A DNA stretch of 64,000 bases, from NCBI GenBank assembly GCA_964608095.1, contig CAZSMK010000003.1, positions 32,317-96,316 of the forward strand. The letters are read 5' to 3'. Below are positions 16,880 to 26,574 of the stretch, piece after piece. Under the pieces are notes generated by a model. It was given only the letters and a program-made list of their open reading frames with translations. It was not told where the DNA came from and did no database searches. Numbering within the stretch: position 1 is the stretch's first letter; every line of letters starts with the position of its first letter. Position numbers and translations under genes: made by a program. Source of the stretch: CAZSMK01 sp964608095. Its GTDB lineage: Bacteria > Sumerlaeota > Sumerlaeia > MWCT01 > JAGHBZ01.

Positions 16880-18926
16880 AATTAAAAACGCAAACATTGT
16901 GTATGTGTTGCTGATGGTAGGAGGTTTTTTACTCGGATGGGGATATTATCAACAACACAAGAATGATTTCAATTACACACAGGCTGTGCACCGGCTCAAT
17001 CCCTCGGGGTCGACCAATATTGTGCTGTGGCAGTACGAAGGGAAGCCGCTCAAAGCCGGCGATACATTGCTCATCAAGGCAAGGTCGTTGTATCACGGTC
17101 CTCGCGGCAGGGTGAAGATCGTGGTCTATGAAGATACGGATGATGATAACGTTCCGGATACGGAAACCTCTTCGAGCACGATGTTACAATTCCTGGACCA
17201 CGTATCATGGGGGGAATACCGGTTCAAAGGTGAAAAGCCGTATAAAGAAAATCTTTTCATCGGGCTCGAGCGACCATCCGCCGTAGATACATTCTGGGTA
17301 GAAAAAGAAGAATGGACCTTCACGCCTTTAAGCGCCCGGGCATTTATACGCAGTCCGGGTTCGACGGAATTCGTTTCTACTGATTATGCTATGCTTTCAG
17401 AGCTCCTTGTTACGATACCCGAAAAAGCACATGCCCGAGCGGTCGATTTATCCATGTTGCTCTACGTTGCGGGATTTTTGGTCCTGGCGGAATGTATCGT
17501 CTTGTCTATAGTAAAAAAGGTAGCGTTGTTCCCGTACATGGCGTTGCTGGTGTTTATCATTGTGTGGCGATGGCTTTCTGCAATAGCCCCCACCACGCAA
17601 CGCTGGAGCGGTTTCTTCTTTCCCAAAATGTCGCCTTTCTGGTTATGGGCAACGACACTTTCCACTGTGCTTCTATGTGCACCATCAGTTGCCTGCAAGG
17701 TTCATGACCGGGTAAGCCGCCTCTTTATTCCTCTCCGTAGATATCCTCGGTGGTTGAAGCTTGGCGCGGTTTTCATCGTAAGTCTTCTTGCCGGGTGGTT
17801 TTTCTGGACGCTTCGAAGTAATGCTATTTACGGCGATGGATTCGGACCTCTCGCGGTGGGGTATGAATATCACAATCCCCTCGCAGTGGGAACGTTCGAT
17901 CTTTTCGTGAATGTGATGAACCATATCACTCACGGAAAGTTGAGATTCCAATATTTTCAAGTACCGCCCTTTTCCGTATTCTGGGGAATTCTGTTCGTGT
18001 TGGTTCTGTTTGCGCTTTCGCGGGAATGGGGAAGAAACGTCAGAGAACAATGGCTGATTTTCTTTTCCATAACGTCTCTACCGGCGTTGATTCAGTTCTT
18101 CGGGTATCTCGAGGTTTATTCAGGACCCATAGTCCTTTCGTTGCTTGTCCTGTATTTATTCAACCGGTTTTTTCGAAGAGCTGCTTCGGTGGTCGCAGTC
18201 TCTACAGCCGCGTTTTTCAACTACCTCTACCATCTTTCCACGGCGCTTCTTCTTCCACTGGTGATTATAGTATGGATCAAGGAGGCGTTACGAGAAACGG
18301 TCGGGATAACTCTAAAACGACTGCTCCTCACTATATTCATAGTATTATTTATCTGGGTGCAATGCCTGTTTTTGTTGCTTTTACTCCGCTATGATTTCGA
18401 CCTTAGTCGATATGAGGAACGAGTTCCCGGTAAAGGTGTTGCGTTTTTATACGGGAGTACAGGTAAAACAATGCAACACCTCTTTCTTTATAAATCTACT
18501 ATCCATAGCCCTCACATCTATCCATTGCTTCGCGAGCCTCATCTTAGCCAGACTTTTGCAGAATGGATGTTTATCGGTCCAATGATTTTACCGTTATTTA
18601 TCATTCTCCATGTATGCTATTTCAAACGTATCTTTTCAAGCGCACGATGGATAGGATTGAGTATAACGGGCTGGGTCTTTGTCGCGACGGCGTTTGTTCT
18701 CTCACCCCTCTATCCTTACCCGAAAGATTGGGATCTTTTTGCGCTCCATTCGGTGGTACTTCAGTTTATAGCGGTGATGTTCGTTATCAGGTTTGTCAGG
18801 ACTTCAATGAAGAGATATATCCTGTTCACGCTGATCGTACACCAGTTGTTATGGACAATCCCCTGGATATATTTCAACCACTTCTGCGGTGTGCCGCTCT
18901 CTCAGCGTTTCTTCGGCTTTCATTAA
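16845..18926 (+). CDS. Large polytopic membrane protein, GT-C-like (unassigned)
   Basis: 693 residues. One N-terminal helix is followed by an extracytoplasmic domain of about 160 residues with an acidic VYEDTDDDNVPDTE stretch. Roughly ten more hydrophobic helices follow to the C-terminus. A loop with YGDGFGPLAVGYEYHNP after a membrane segment recalls the acidic loop of GT-C glycosyltransferases, but I cannot name a family. The start may be 16845 or the ATG at 16860; neither has a clear ribosome site. The partner upstream has a PA14-like domain, so an envelope polysaccharide role is an inference. Confidence 0.6.
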   Translation: MTFRTMIKRKSKIKNANIVYVLLMVGGFLLGWGYYQQHKNDFNYTQAVHRLNPSGSTNIVLWQYEGKPLKAGDTLLIKARSLYHGPRGRVKIVVYEDTDDDNVPDTETSSSTMLQFLDHVSWGEYRFKGEKPYKENLFIGLERPSAVDTFWVEKEEWTFTPLSARAFIRSPGSTEFVSTDYAMLSELLVTIPEKAHARAVDLSMLLYVAGFLVLAECIVLSIVKKVALFPYMALLVFIIVWRWLSAIAPTTQRWSGFFFPKMSPFWLWATTLSTVLLCAPSVACKVHDRVSRLFIPLRRYPRWLKLGAVFIVSLLAGWFFWTLRSNAIYGDGFGPLAVGYEYHNPLAVGTFDLFVNVMNHITHGKLRFQYFQVPPFSVFWGILFVLVLFALSREWGRNVREQWLIFFSITSLPALIQFFGYLEVYSGPIVLSLLVLYLFNRFFRRAASVVAVSTAAFFNYLYHLSTALLLPLVIIVWIKEALRETVGITLKRLLLTIFIVLFIWVQCLFLLLLLRYDFDLSRYEERVPGKGVAFLYGSTGKTMQHLFLYKSTIHSPHIYPLLREPHLSQTFAEWMFIGPMILPLFIILHVCYFKRIFSSARWIGLSITGWVFVATAFVLSPLYPYPKDWDLFALHSVVLQFIAVMFVIRFVRTSMKRYILFTLIVHQLLWTIPWIYFNHFCGVPLSQRFFGFH

Positions 18927-19446
18927 ATTAAAAAGAAATAGGCTTGACGTCGCCGCACCTAACTCCGTTCTTCTATGTCACCCTCGCTATCTTGCACCCT
19001 ATTGAAAGACGATATAATTTTATCCGGGATTGATAGGACAGGATAAGACAGATAGGGCGACATTAATGAAGTAAAAAAGATGCTCTACCCGGAAGCCTTC
19101 CATACTTTACTCACCTTTTGAGAGTTAAGACCGGACGTTTTTTTATACGTAAAGATAGATCGCAAGGGACGTGTTTTCGTATATGTCTCAAGAGTTAGTG
19201 AAATGATTTTGTCTGCTTGAAAAGCATGAGGTTAGCCGTGTTTATTGTAAGGGAAGAATAAGGGTGGAAACCATGATTTCCTAAAACTACAGGACTTGCC
19301 TGCTATATGTTGTACCCATATCTCAAGAACCCTACAATATTTAGGAAAAGAAAAAAAAGGCAATTTAGGTATTGACTTGAGAATAAAAAAAGGGGCAAAA
19401 TCGTGTCACTTTGTGTTAAAAAGTATAACTTGGTGATTGGTGAACG
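18927..19446. other. Long leader region upstream of the dcw cluster
   Basis: 520 bases without a credible gene. It should contain the main promoter of the division cluster and possibly an untranslated leader. I looked for riboswitch cores and found none I recognise. Just before the mraZ ATG there is a tandem heptamer TTGGTGA TTGGTGA (19430-19443), which overlaps the likely ribosome site and resembles the short direct repeats that MraZ binds in other bacteria. Confidence 0.5.
19372..19401 (+). promoter_or_regulatory. Candidate promoter upstream of mraZ
   Basis: TTGACT at 19372 and CAAAAT at 19396, 18 bases apart, lie about 45 bases before the mraZ start. The -35 matches five of six consensus bases and the -10 four of six. 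Confidence 0.35.
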
Positions 19447-19911
19447 ATGAAACCACAATCAACACCAGATAATTTTATCGGACATTTTTCTCTTAATGTC
19501 GATTCTAAGAACAGGGTGATTGTACCTCCTCTGTTTCGGGATATCCTTGCGACTCATTATGAACAAGATGATAACACCGTAGTCGTGACTATTTCAATGG
19601 AAAAGACTATCGCTATTTATCCGAGAAGCTCATACAACAAGATAATGGAAACACTCATGAAGAAGTCACAATTCAACAGCAAGGTTCGGGCGTTGACGAA
19701 CGCTATCTCGATGTGTGCATCTGAACAGAGAATCGACAGTGCGGGAAAGGTCGCCCTAAGCAGTTTTCTCATTTCCACGGCGGGCATCAAGAAAGAGGTT
19801 TTTGTCGTCGGGTGCACTGATCATTTCGAGGTATGGCCGCCGGATAAATTCGAGGAATATATCGATTCGAACATCCAGATCCTTCCGGAGCTGGGTGACA
19901 CGATAGAGTAA
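19447..19911 (+). CDS. mraZ: Transcriptional regulator MraZ
   Basis: 154 residues with the two AbrB-like half-repeats: LNVDSKNRVIVPPLFRDIL at the N-terminus and QRIDSAGKVALSSFLIS in the second half. MraZ forms a ring, binds repeats in front of its own operon and represses the dcw cluster. It is first in the cluster here, as usual. A GGTGA in the tandem heptamer upstream may serve as ribosome site. Confidence 0.95.
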   Translation: MKPQSTPDNFIGHFSLNVDSKNRVIVPPLFRDILATHYEQDDNTVVVTISMEKTIAIYPRSSYNKIMETLMKKSQFNSKVRALTNAISMCASEQRIDSAGKVALSSFLISTAGIKKEVFVVGCTDHFEVWPPDKFEEYIDSNIQILPELGDTIE

Positions 19912-19940
19912 ATTTGTTCTTTGTCATTCGAGTGTAATCA

Positions 19941-20864
19941 ATGGGCTCTTCAAAGCATATACCCGTGATGGTGGCAGAGGTGGTGGAATGGCTTGACCCT
20001 CGCCCCGGGCATTTAGTTGTGGATGGAACAGTGGGTGCAGGTGGGCATTCACGAGCGGTCCTTCCGAGGATCATGCCCGGTGGATTCTTGATCGGGGTCG
20101 ACATCGACCCCGAGATGCTTGAATTAGCCCGGGAGAGCCTGGTCGCAACTGAGTTCTGGCCTGACAACATCAGACTTTTCGTAGCATCTTACATCAGGAT
20201 TCCAGAACTTATCGCAGAGTGTGGTGGATCAGGAGCAGATGGCATCATCATAGATGCAGGTTTGAGTGCAGATCAAATCTTATCTCCGGGGCGAGGGTTT
20301 AGCTTCTCCGTTTCAGACAAACTGGACGCACGGTTCAACCGGGAAGAATCTCACTATACTGCAGCAGATGTGGTGAACAAAAAGACGTGGCAAGAGCTGG
20401 TCGACATTTTCCAGCGGTATGGAGACGAACCTCATGCAAAACGTATTGCACGCGCCATTGTCAACTATCGCCAGAAGAAACCTATCGAGACCACTGACGA
20501 GCTTGCGGACATTGTCGTAAAAGCAACGGGGCGACGGCATGGAAGAATCCATGGAGCAACAAAGGTGTTCCAGGCGTTGAGAATCGAAGTGAACCGAGAG
20601 CTTGCAACTCTTGAAGAGGGAGTCAGAAACGCGATTCGCTCATTGAATCCGTCGGGTCGCTTCGTGATCTTGAGCTACCACTCGGGCGAGGACAGAATAG
20701 CCAAGCATGTGTTTCGCGAAGCGGCGAACGGAATGCTGCCCGAGAGCGAGGAGAAGGAGTTCAGGGTTCTCACAAAAAAGCCGCTTCGACCGAGCGAAGA
20801 AGAAGTCAGGCATAACCCGAAAGCGAGGAGTTGCCGGATGAGGGTGCTCGAACGTGTTATGTAA
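19941..20864 (+). CDS. rsmH: 16S rRNA (cytosine-1402-N4)-methyltransferase
   Basis: 307 residues with the SAM-binding motif DGTVGAGGHS at 28-37, VDIDPEML nearby, and the C-terminal SYHSGEDRIAKHVFRE signature of RsmH/MraW. It methylates N4 of C1402 in the ribosomal P site. It is 29 bases after mraZ, the conserved order. Confidence 0.96.
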   Translation: MGSSKHIPVMVAEVVEWLDPRPGHLVVDGTVGAGGHSRAVLPRIMPGGFLIGVDIDPEMLELARESLVATEFWPDNIRLFVASYIRIPELIAECGGSGADGIIIDAGLSADQILSPGRGFSFSVSDKLDARFNREESHYTAADVVNKKTWQELVDIFQRYGDEPHAKRIARAIVNYRQKKPIETTDELADIVVKATGRRHGRIHGATKVFQALRIEVNRELATLEEGVRNAIRSLNPSGRFVILSYHSGEDRIAKHVFREAANGMLPESEEKEFRVLTKKPLRPSEEEVRHNPKARSCRMRVLERVM

Positions 20865-20951
20865 GAGTGAGTCCGAAACAATGAAAGTGTTCGAGAAGGC
20901 TAAAGAGGGTTCAAGTGCTTTATTATAAAAATTGGTAAAAAGGATGGAACA

Positions 20952-21431
20952 ATGGCGAAACTTACATATTGCCGAATGGTTTCGAAAAAATACCTCCTTT
21001 TGAATCGTTATACGGTTATGAAATGTTTATTATGGTTCGGCTTTCTTACCACACTTCTTATCGCTCACCTATGGCTGGGATTCAAGATTCGAGATTACAA
21101 GATTCAAACCCAGATATTACAACACTATGAGCTACGGATTAAGGACTACAATAAAGGGCTGAAATCCGAGATCAACAAGCTCGAGAAGGATTGGCGTGTT
21201 CGTGAGTTCGCTCGTACTCAGTTGAACATGATGGATACAGAACCATCAGAGCTGGAGTACATGACAATTCCAACTTCGTTACTGGCTAAATATAAATCGA
21301 TAGATACCGGAGTAAGCGTGGCATTGCCAACATTTATTGACACTGCAGAGGATGAAGATAAAGGGATAGTTGAGAAGACACTGGACAAGTTAATGCGAAC
21401 TTCTGTCGCTGAGGAGCCACGGGACAAGTAG
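20952..21431 (+). CDS. ftsL: FtsL-like cell division protein
   Basis: 159 residues with one transmembrane helix (about 24-45) followed by a leucine/lysine-rich coiled coil (LQHYELRIKDYNKGLKSEINKLEKDW) and a conserved-looking end REFARTQLNMMDTEPSELEY. Sequence similarity to known FtsL is weak, as is normal. The call rests on topology and on its place between rsmH and the penicillin-binding protein gene. The C-terminal about 50 residues are longer than in E. coli FtsL. AAAGGATGG lies upstream of the ATG. FtsL recruits the FtsWI synthase to the septum. Confidence 0.8.
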   Translation: MAKLTYCRMVSKKYLLLNRYTVMKCLLWFGFLTTLLIAHLWLGFKIRDYKIQTQILQHYELRIKDYNKGLKSEINKLEKDWRVREFARTQLNMMDTEPSELEYMTIPTSLLAKYKSIDTGVSVALPTFIDTAEDEDKGIVEKTLDKLMRTSVAEEPRDK

Positions 21432-21507
21432 AATTCATCACGATCCGGGACTTTAAAGAACTTGGTTAGCAAAAACATCAAGAATAGAATAGAGAGAGGC
21501 GAACGCG

Positions 21508-23553
21508 GTGCTGCGTATTATGACAGCTTACAAACGTCGAGTTATTATTATCGCCTTCCTGCTCATATTCGGGTTTGGATATGTGACGTTCAAGCTGACC
21601 CTCATTCAGTTGAGGGATCATTCGTATTATCTTGCCAAAGCCCTGAAACAGCAGGTGAACAAGGTGGTAATAGCGCCGCGGCGCGGAGATATCGTGGACA
21701 GGAATGGAGAGGTCTTAGCCACATCCACGATGCTCTCCTCAGTTTACTGTAATCCTACCCAGGTCGATGAAGAGATCACCGACGAATTAGCCGAACGGCT
21801 TGCCTCGATTCTCTACACACCACAAGAGAAGATCAATCAAACCCTTGAACGAGACGATAGTGAATGTCTTCTTCTTTGCCGTAAAATTGTACCCGAGCAG
21901 GTTATGGAAATAGAGAGTGTTGCACGGGATTTTAAACTTCCCAAATACACCCTCTTTTTCAAGAAAGAGGGGAAAAGAATATATCCGAACAGCGAATTGC
22001 TGTCGCCGGTGCTCGGGTATGTGGTTCTTGATAAATACGGCGATAACCGTGGGATGGCGGGACTTGAATATGAATACAACCAATATCTGCATGGTGGAAA
22101 TCCGAAGATAATAACCACGCGCGGCGCCGCCCAGATACTGCTCGATTATTTTCCCAAAGAGACCATGCAGAAATCATGGGGCGCCACCCTTGTCCTCACA
22201 ATCGATCAATCCATTCAGTACATTGCCGAGAAAGCGTTAAGGGAGTGTCTTGCCCGTGAAGAGGCTGATATCGGCTGCGTTACCGTCATGGACATTTCTA
22301 CGGGTGAAATACTTGCCATGGCTTCGTTGCCTTCGTTCAATCCCAACGAATATATGTACTATCCCCTGGATTTAAGGCGGAACAACGCTATCCTGTCGCC
22401 GGTACAACCCGGGTCGGTGCAAAAAATCTTTACCTTCGCCACGTTACTCGAGTGTGACCTTATAACGGTTGACGAGATCGTAAATTGTGGTTCGGGCAGG
22501 TCGGTTAATTTCAACGGAAGGAATATTCAAGACGCGCCGGGTCATGAAATGGGAGACGTGCCGGCAAAGTTGGCGTTTCATTTTTCGAGCAATGTAGGAA
22601 CGGCGCGACTGGCTGAGAAATTAGACAACGAAATCTTTTACCAACACCTTACACAATTCGGCTTCGGAAGAAAAACCGGCATAGACCTTCCCGGCGAGGG
22701 CGATGGTATCCTGCGTCCTGTCAGGGAATGGTCATCGCTCTCGAAGGTCTCGCTGGCTATAGGCTACGAGATTGCAGTTACCTCGATACAAGAGGTTCGT
22801 GCGGTATCCGCAATAGCCAACAACGGGTACCTGATGAAGCCCTACGTGGTCGAGAAAGTGGTTGATTCAGAGGGACGAGTGGTTATTCAGAACAAGCCTG
22901 AGAGCGAGGGGCGGGTAGTACGACCTGCGGTTTCCGCACAGATGCTCGAGCTGATGGAAGGTGTGGTTCTTCATGGAACCGGGACGAAAGCACAGATTCC
23001 GGGATACCGTGTGGGGGGTAAAACGGGTACGTCAAGAAAGGTTCCTTATAGTGAGAGGAAATATATCGCCTCATTTGTGGGAGTGGTGCCCGTCGATGCG
23101 CCGCGTCTTTGCATTCACGTCTGGGTGGATAATCCACGTCGCCATCATTACGGCGGCGATGTCGCTGCACCGGTGTTCAAAGAAGTGGCGGAGACCGCGC
23201 TTAAAGTTCTTCGTATTCCCCCGACGGAACCGATTATCGAGCCGGAACCCACGCCGATTATTCCCCTGATAACGCAACTCACAAGGACTGAAACGGATGA
23301 TAATTACGAAGTTCAACGCTCGATAGAGGAACCGACAGGTACAAGAAAAGATGAGATGCCGGACCTCACCGGACTCACCATGCGTGAGGCGCTGGCAAAA
23401 CTCTCGGAGTACAATGTGCATCCTCAATTTGTAGGGAGCGGCGCAGTGGTTGACCAGCTTCCGAAGGCGGGGAAAAAGATAACACCGGGAACGCGGTGTC
23501 TTTTGATTTTCAGTAACGAAAAAGAAAAGGCGCTTCAATCAGCGCAACTTTAA
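21508..23553 (+). CDS. ftsI: Division-specific peptidoglycan transpeptidase (class B PBP) with PASTA domain
   Basis: 681 residues; the GTG start at 21508 is preceded by GAGAGG, and an ATG at 21520 is an alternative. There is an N-terminal membrane anchor, a dimerisation domain and the transpeptidase domain with SxxK (S303-K306), SxN (S360-S361-N362) and KTG (K505-T506-G507). A C-terminal PASTA domain starts at DEMPDLTGLTMREALAKL, more typical of SpoVD/Gram-positive-type PBPs. It cross-links septal peptidoglycan with FtsW. Confidence 0.94.
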   Translation: MLRIMTAYKRRVIIIAFLLIFGFGYVTFKLTLIQLRDHSYYLAKALKQQVNKVVIAPRRGDIVDRNGEVLATSTMLSSVYCNPTQVDEEITDELAERLASILYTPQEKINQTLERDDSECLLLCRKIVPEQVMEIESVARDFKLPKYTLFFKKEGKRIYPNSELLSPVLGYVVLDKYGDNRGMAGLEYEYNQYLHGGNPKIITTRGAAQILLDYFPKETMQKSWGATLVLTIDQSIQYIAEKALRECLAREEADIGCVTVMDISTGEILAMASLPSFNPNEYMYYPLDLRRNNAILSPVQPGSVQKIFTFATLLECDLITVDEIVNCGSGRSVNFNGRNIQDAPGHEMGDVPAKLAFHFSSNVGTARLAEKLDNEIFYQHLTQFGFGRKTGIDLPGEGDGILRPVREWSSLSKVSLAIGYEIAVTSIQEVRAVSAIANNGYLMKPYVVEKVVDSEGRVVIQNKPESEGRVVRPAVSAQMLELMEGVVLHGTGTKAQIPGYRVGGKTGTSRKVPYSERKYIASFVGVVPVDAPRLCIHVWVDNPRRHHYGGDVAAPVFKEVAETALKVLRIPPTEPIIEPEPTPIIPLITQLTRTETDDNYEVQRSIEEPTGTRKDEMPDLTGLTMREALAKLSEYNVHPQFVGSGAVVDQLPKAGKKITPGTRCLLIFSNEKEKALQSAQL

Positions 23554-23560
23554 CATAATT

Positions 23561-25090
23561 ATGGAAGGCGCACAACATCTAAGCGAGATGGTGATAATGG
23601 CGGGACTAACAAGAGCAGATACGAGAAGAAGTGAGGGAGTCCACATCATCGGAATCTCGGAGGATTCCCGCAGCATAGAGCCCGGCTATTGTTTTGTAGC
23701 CATCAGGGGTACGAACTCTGATGGGCATAATTTTATAGCCGATGCATTGCGGAGAGGCGCGGTTGCTCTGGTAATAGAGAAGGGGCGCAGGCTTCCTGCA
23801 AGTGTCCCGGCGGAAATTACCGTAATAGAAACGCACGACACGCGTCGTGCGTTGGGAAAGCTATCGCACGCATTTTACGGCAATCCAGGAAGGGAATGCA
23901 CGGTTATAGGTGTTACCGGTACAAATGCAAAGACGTCGACAACGTATCTGCTGGAGGCGCTTCTGAAGGCAGCGGGAAGGAAGCCGGGCGTAATCGGGAC
24001 GGTCAACTACCGATGCGGGGAGTATATGGAGCGAGCGAAAACCACGACACCATCGGCGTCGGAGCTGGCACGCCTTATCCGCGTTATGCGGAAACGTGAA
24101 GATATGGATCATGTGATAATTGAAGTGTCATCCCACGCCATCGCTCAACACCGGATTGAGGGTCTCGGATTTCAGCTCGGCATCTACACGAATTTAACGA
24201 GAGACCATTTAGATTACCACCGAACGATGGAAGAGTATCGAGAAACAAAGTGGCGATTTTTCAGGGATTATGTGGCGTCAGAACCAGGCTCAACGGCGAT
24301 CTTCAACATCGATGATGCCACAGGGTTGGACTTTTACCATCGATATAAGGGTAAAAAAATCAGTTTTGGAATAAAAAACAGAGAGGCGCAAATCGTGGCT
24401 AAAGAATGGACAACCGACTTGAAAGGAACGCGTGTCAAGGCGAATGTCTTTGGCAGGCTGGCAGACTTTTCTACCAGGCTAATTGGAGAGTTCAACATTT
24501 ACAACATCCTTGGCTCGATCAGTGCGGGATGGACGCTTGGGCTTTCCATGGATGAAATGATCAGGGGAGTGGAAGCGATACGAGGCATTCCTGGACGGCT
24601 TGAAAAGATCGAATGCGGGCAACCGTTTACGGCGCTCGTGGACTATTCGCACACACCTGACGCTTTGGAGAAAGCATTGGTCTCCCTGACTCGTTTGAAA
24701 CGGGGGAAGATAATAACCGTGTTCGGCTGCGGCGGCGACAGAGACAAGGAAAAACGACCTATGATGGGAAAGGTAGTATCCCGATACAGCGACTACATAA
24801 TAATAACGAGCGATAATCCGAGGTCGGAAGACGCACTCCGGATCGCACGTGACGCCGAGCAAGGCATCATTCGGGAACGCTTTCCTTCCGAGCGCTACAC
24901 GATTATTCTCGATCGCAAAGAGGCTATTTATCATGCGATTCAACTCGCGCAGGAAAACGATATTGTGCTTGTCGCCGGTAAGGGACACGAAGACTATCAG
25001 ATCGTCGGACATGAGGTTCTTCGTTTTGATGACAGGGAGGTAGTACGTGAAGCCGTTATTGAACGAGAATCAACTCCTTCGTCTTTTTAA
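23561..25090 (+). CDS. murE: UDP-MurNAc-L-Ala-D-Glu:meso-DAP ligase
   Basis: 509 residues with the ATP loop GTNAKTST (120-127, K124), the conserved VIIEVSSHAI, and DNPR at 418-421 in the substrate site. DNPR is the motif that selects meso-diaminopimelate rather than lysine, so the cell wall is predicted to be mDAP type. The third residue of the loop is Ala instead of the usual Gly, a known tolerable variant. It starts 7 bases after ftsI without a strong ribosome site, implying coupling. Confidence 0.96.
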   Translation: MEGAQHLSEMVIMAGLTRADTRRSEGVHIIGISEDSRSIEPGYCFVAIRGTNSDGHNFIADALRRGAVALVIEKGRRLPASVPAEITVIETHDTRRALGKLSHAFYGNPGRECTVIGVTGTNAKTSTTYLLEALLKAAGRKPGVIGTVNYRCGEYMERAKTTTPSASELARLIRVMRKREDMDHVIIEVSSHAIAQHRIEGLGFQLGIYTNLTRDHLDYHRTMEEYRETKWRFFRDYVASEPGSTAIFNIDDATGLDFYHRYKGKKISFGIKNREAQIVAKEWTTDLKGTRVKANVFGRLADFSTRLIGEFNIYNILGSISAGWTLGLSMDEMIRGVEAIRGIPGRLEKIECGQPFTALVDYSHTPDALEKALVSLTRLKRGKIITVFGCGGDRDKEKRPMMGKVVSRYSDYIIITSDNPRSEDALRIARDAEQGIIRERFPSERYTIILDRKEAIYHAIQLAQENDIVLVAGKGHEDYQIVGHEVLRFDDREVVREAVIERESTPSSF

Positions 25091-25095
25091 TTATT

Positions 25096-26553
25096 ATGGA
25101 ACTACGTTTAAGTGACATATTAAAGCACGTAAGCGACGCAAGGCTTATTCGAGGAGCCGCGGATGGAATGATCCGGTCGATATCCACCGACACACGCTCT
25201 CTGGAGAGCGGCGACGTTTTTGTGGCGTTGCGAGGGGAGAACTTTGATGGCAACGAATATATAGATGCAGCGGTTGAGAGTGGCGCCACGGGCATCATCG
25301 CATCTGACCGGGGCAGGATTCGCCGTATGGACATTGACGATTCGTCGATCTGGATACTCGAGACGCAGGATACGCAAAAGATACTGGGCGAGATTGCTTC
25401 GTTGTGGAGAAAGCAGATGTGCCCTGAACATGTCGCCGTCATTGCGGGAAGCGCCGGAAAAACCACGTGTAAAGAAATGATTGGGTCTGTTCTTGGTTAT
25501 CGTGACGATTGCCTTATAACGGAGAAAAATTATAATAACCTTATAGGCGTGCCGTTGAATTTATTTCGGCTTGAGCCGCAGCATACAATTGCAGTGCTCG
25601 AAATCGGTATGAATGAACCGGGTGAACTCCGGCACCTTATTCGGATTACCGACCCTACAACCGCCCTGCTCGTGAATATCAGCAGGGCGCATATCGGCAA
25701 GCTGGGAAGCCTGGACAATTTATTAGCCGCGAAGGGTGAAGTTCTTGACGAGCTCAATCCGGAGACGACATTTATTTACAACGCAGATTGCCCCTTAACC
25801 GCGCAGTTGATATCCAGGAAACGACTTCCCGCGCAGACGCTAACCTTCGGACTCAATTCTTCTGCAGATGTCAGGGCAACACATATTAAAGCCATAGACC
25901 CGCAAGGATACCGATTTCACCTGACAATAGGTGGTAAAAAATCATCTGTACAGTTACACGTATTCGGGCGGCACAATATATATAACGCGCTGGCAGCCGC
26001 GGCGCTTCTCCATTCCATCGAGATTGACTTGTCGCTGATTATTGAAGGGCTGGAACAGTTCACCCCATATTCTTTACGCTCCGAAATCGAGCTGTTCGAA
26101 GGGATGCATCTAATCAAAGATTGTTATAATGCGTCGCCCGATGCGGTAATAAGCGCGCTCAAATCTCTCGTGGAATTTTCGCGGGATAAAGGGCGTTGTA
26201 TCGCTGTTCTTGGCGACATGCGGGAGCTTGGCGAATTTGAAAGGGATCTGCACAGGGAAGTCGCGCAGGTGTGTTTGGATGAAGGAATCGACACCGTCGT
26301 TACAGTGGGTGACGCTGCTGCCAGTATCGTTCAGTATATGATCGAAAAAAAGAGCAATCTACCCGCCTTTTATTTTCAGGACCGTCATGATGCGGTGAAA
26401 TTTCTCACCGCCTATACCCGGGAGAATGATTGCATTCTTTTCAAGGCGTCCAGGTTGCTTACCTTCGAGACGATTATTGAGGAATTCAAGACCAATTATA
26501 TAGTCAAAGGGTCAAGAGCGCTTTCTAAGGTCAAGAGCGCCGTAACAGAATAG
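25096..26553 (+). CDS. murF: UDP-MurNAc-tripeptide:D-Ala-D-Ala ligase
   Basis: 485 residues. P-loop GSAGKTT is at 118-124, followed by NYNNLIGVPL, EIGMNEPGEL and KDCYNASPDA, all typical of MurF. It adds D-Ala-D-Ala to complete the UDP-MurNAc pentapeptide. It starts 5 bases after murE. No ddl gene is in the cluster, so the dipeptide must come from elsewhere in the genome. Confidence 0.96.
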   Translation: MELRLSDILKHVSDARLIRGAADGMIRSISTDTRSLESGDVFVALRGENFDGNEYIDAAVESGATGIIASDRGRIRRMDIDDSSIWILETQDTQKILGEIASLWRKQMCPEHVAVIAGSAGKTTCKEMIGSVLGYRDDCLITEKNYNNLIGVPLNLFRLEPQHTIAVLEIGMNEPGELRHLIRITDPTTALLVNISRAHIGKLGSLDNLLAAKGEVLDELNPETTFIYNADCPLTAQLISRKRLPAQTLTFGLNSSADVRATHIKAIDPQGYRFHLTIGGKKSSVQLHVFGRHNIYNALAAAALLHSIEIDLSLIIEGLEQFTPYSLRSEIELFEGMHLIKDCYNASPDAVISALKSLVEFSRDKGRCIAVLGDMRELGEFERDLHREVAQVCLDEGIDTVVTVGDAAASIVQYMIEKKSNLPAFYFQDRHDAVKFLTAYTRENDCILFKASRLLTFETIIEEFKTNYIVKGSRALSKVKSAVTE

Positions 26554-26574
26554 AAAGAGATATGAAGAGTCGCC

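Noticed and set aside
18927..19446. Riboswitch or small RNA in the dcw leader
   Set aside because: No recognisable aptamer core and no strong hairpin plus T-tract; only a weak promoter and a tandem heptamer are supportable.
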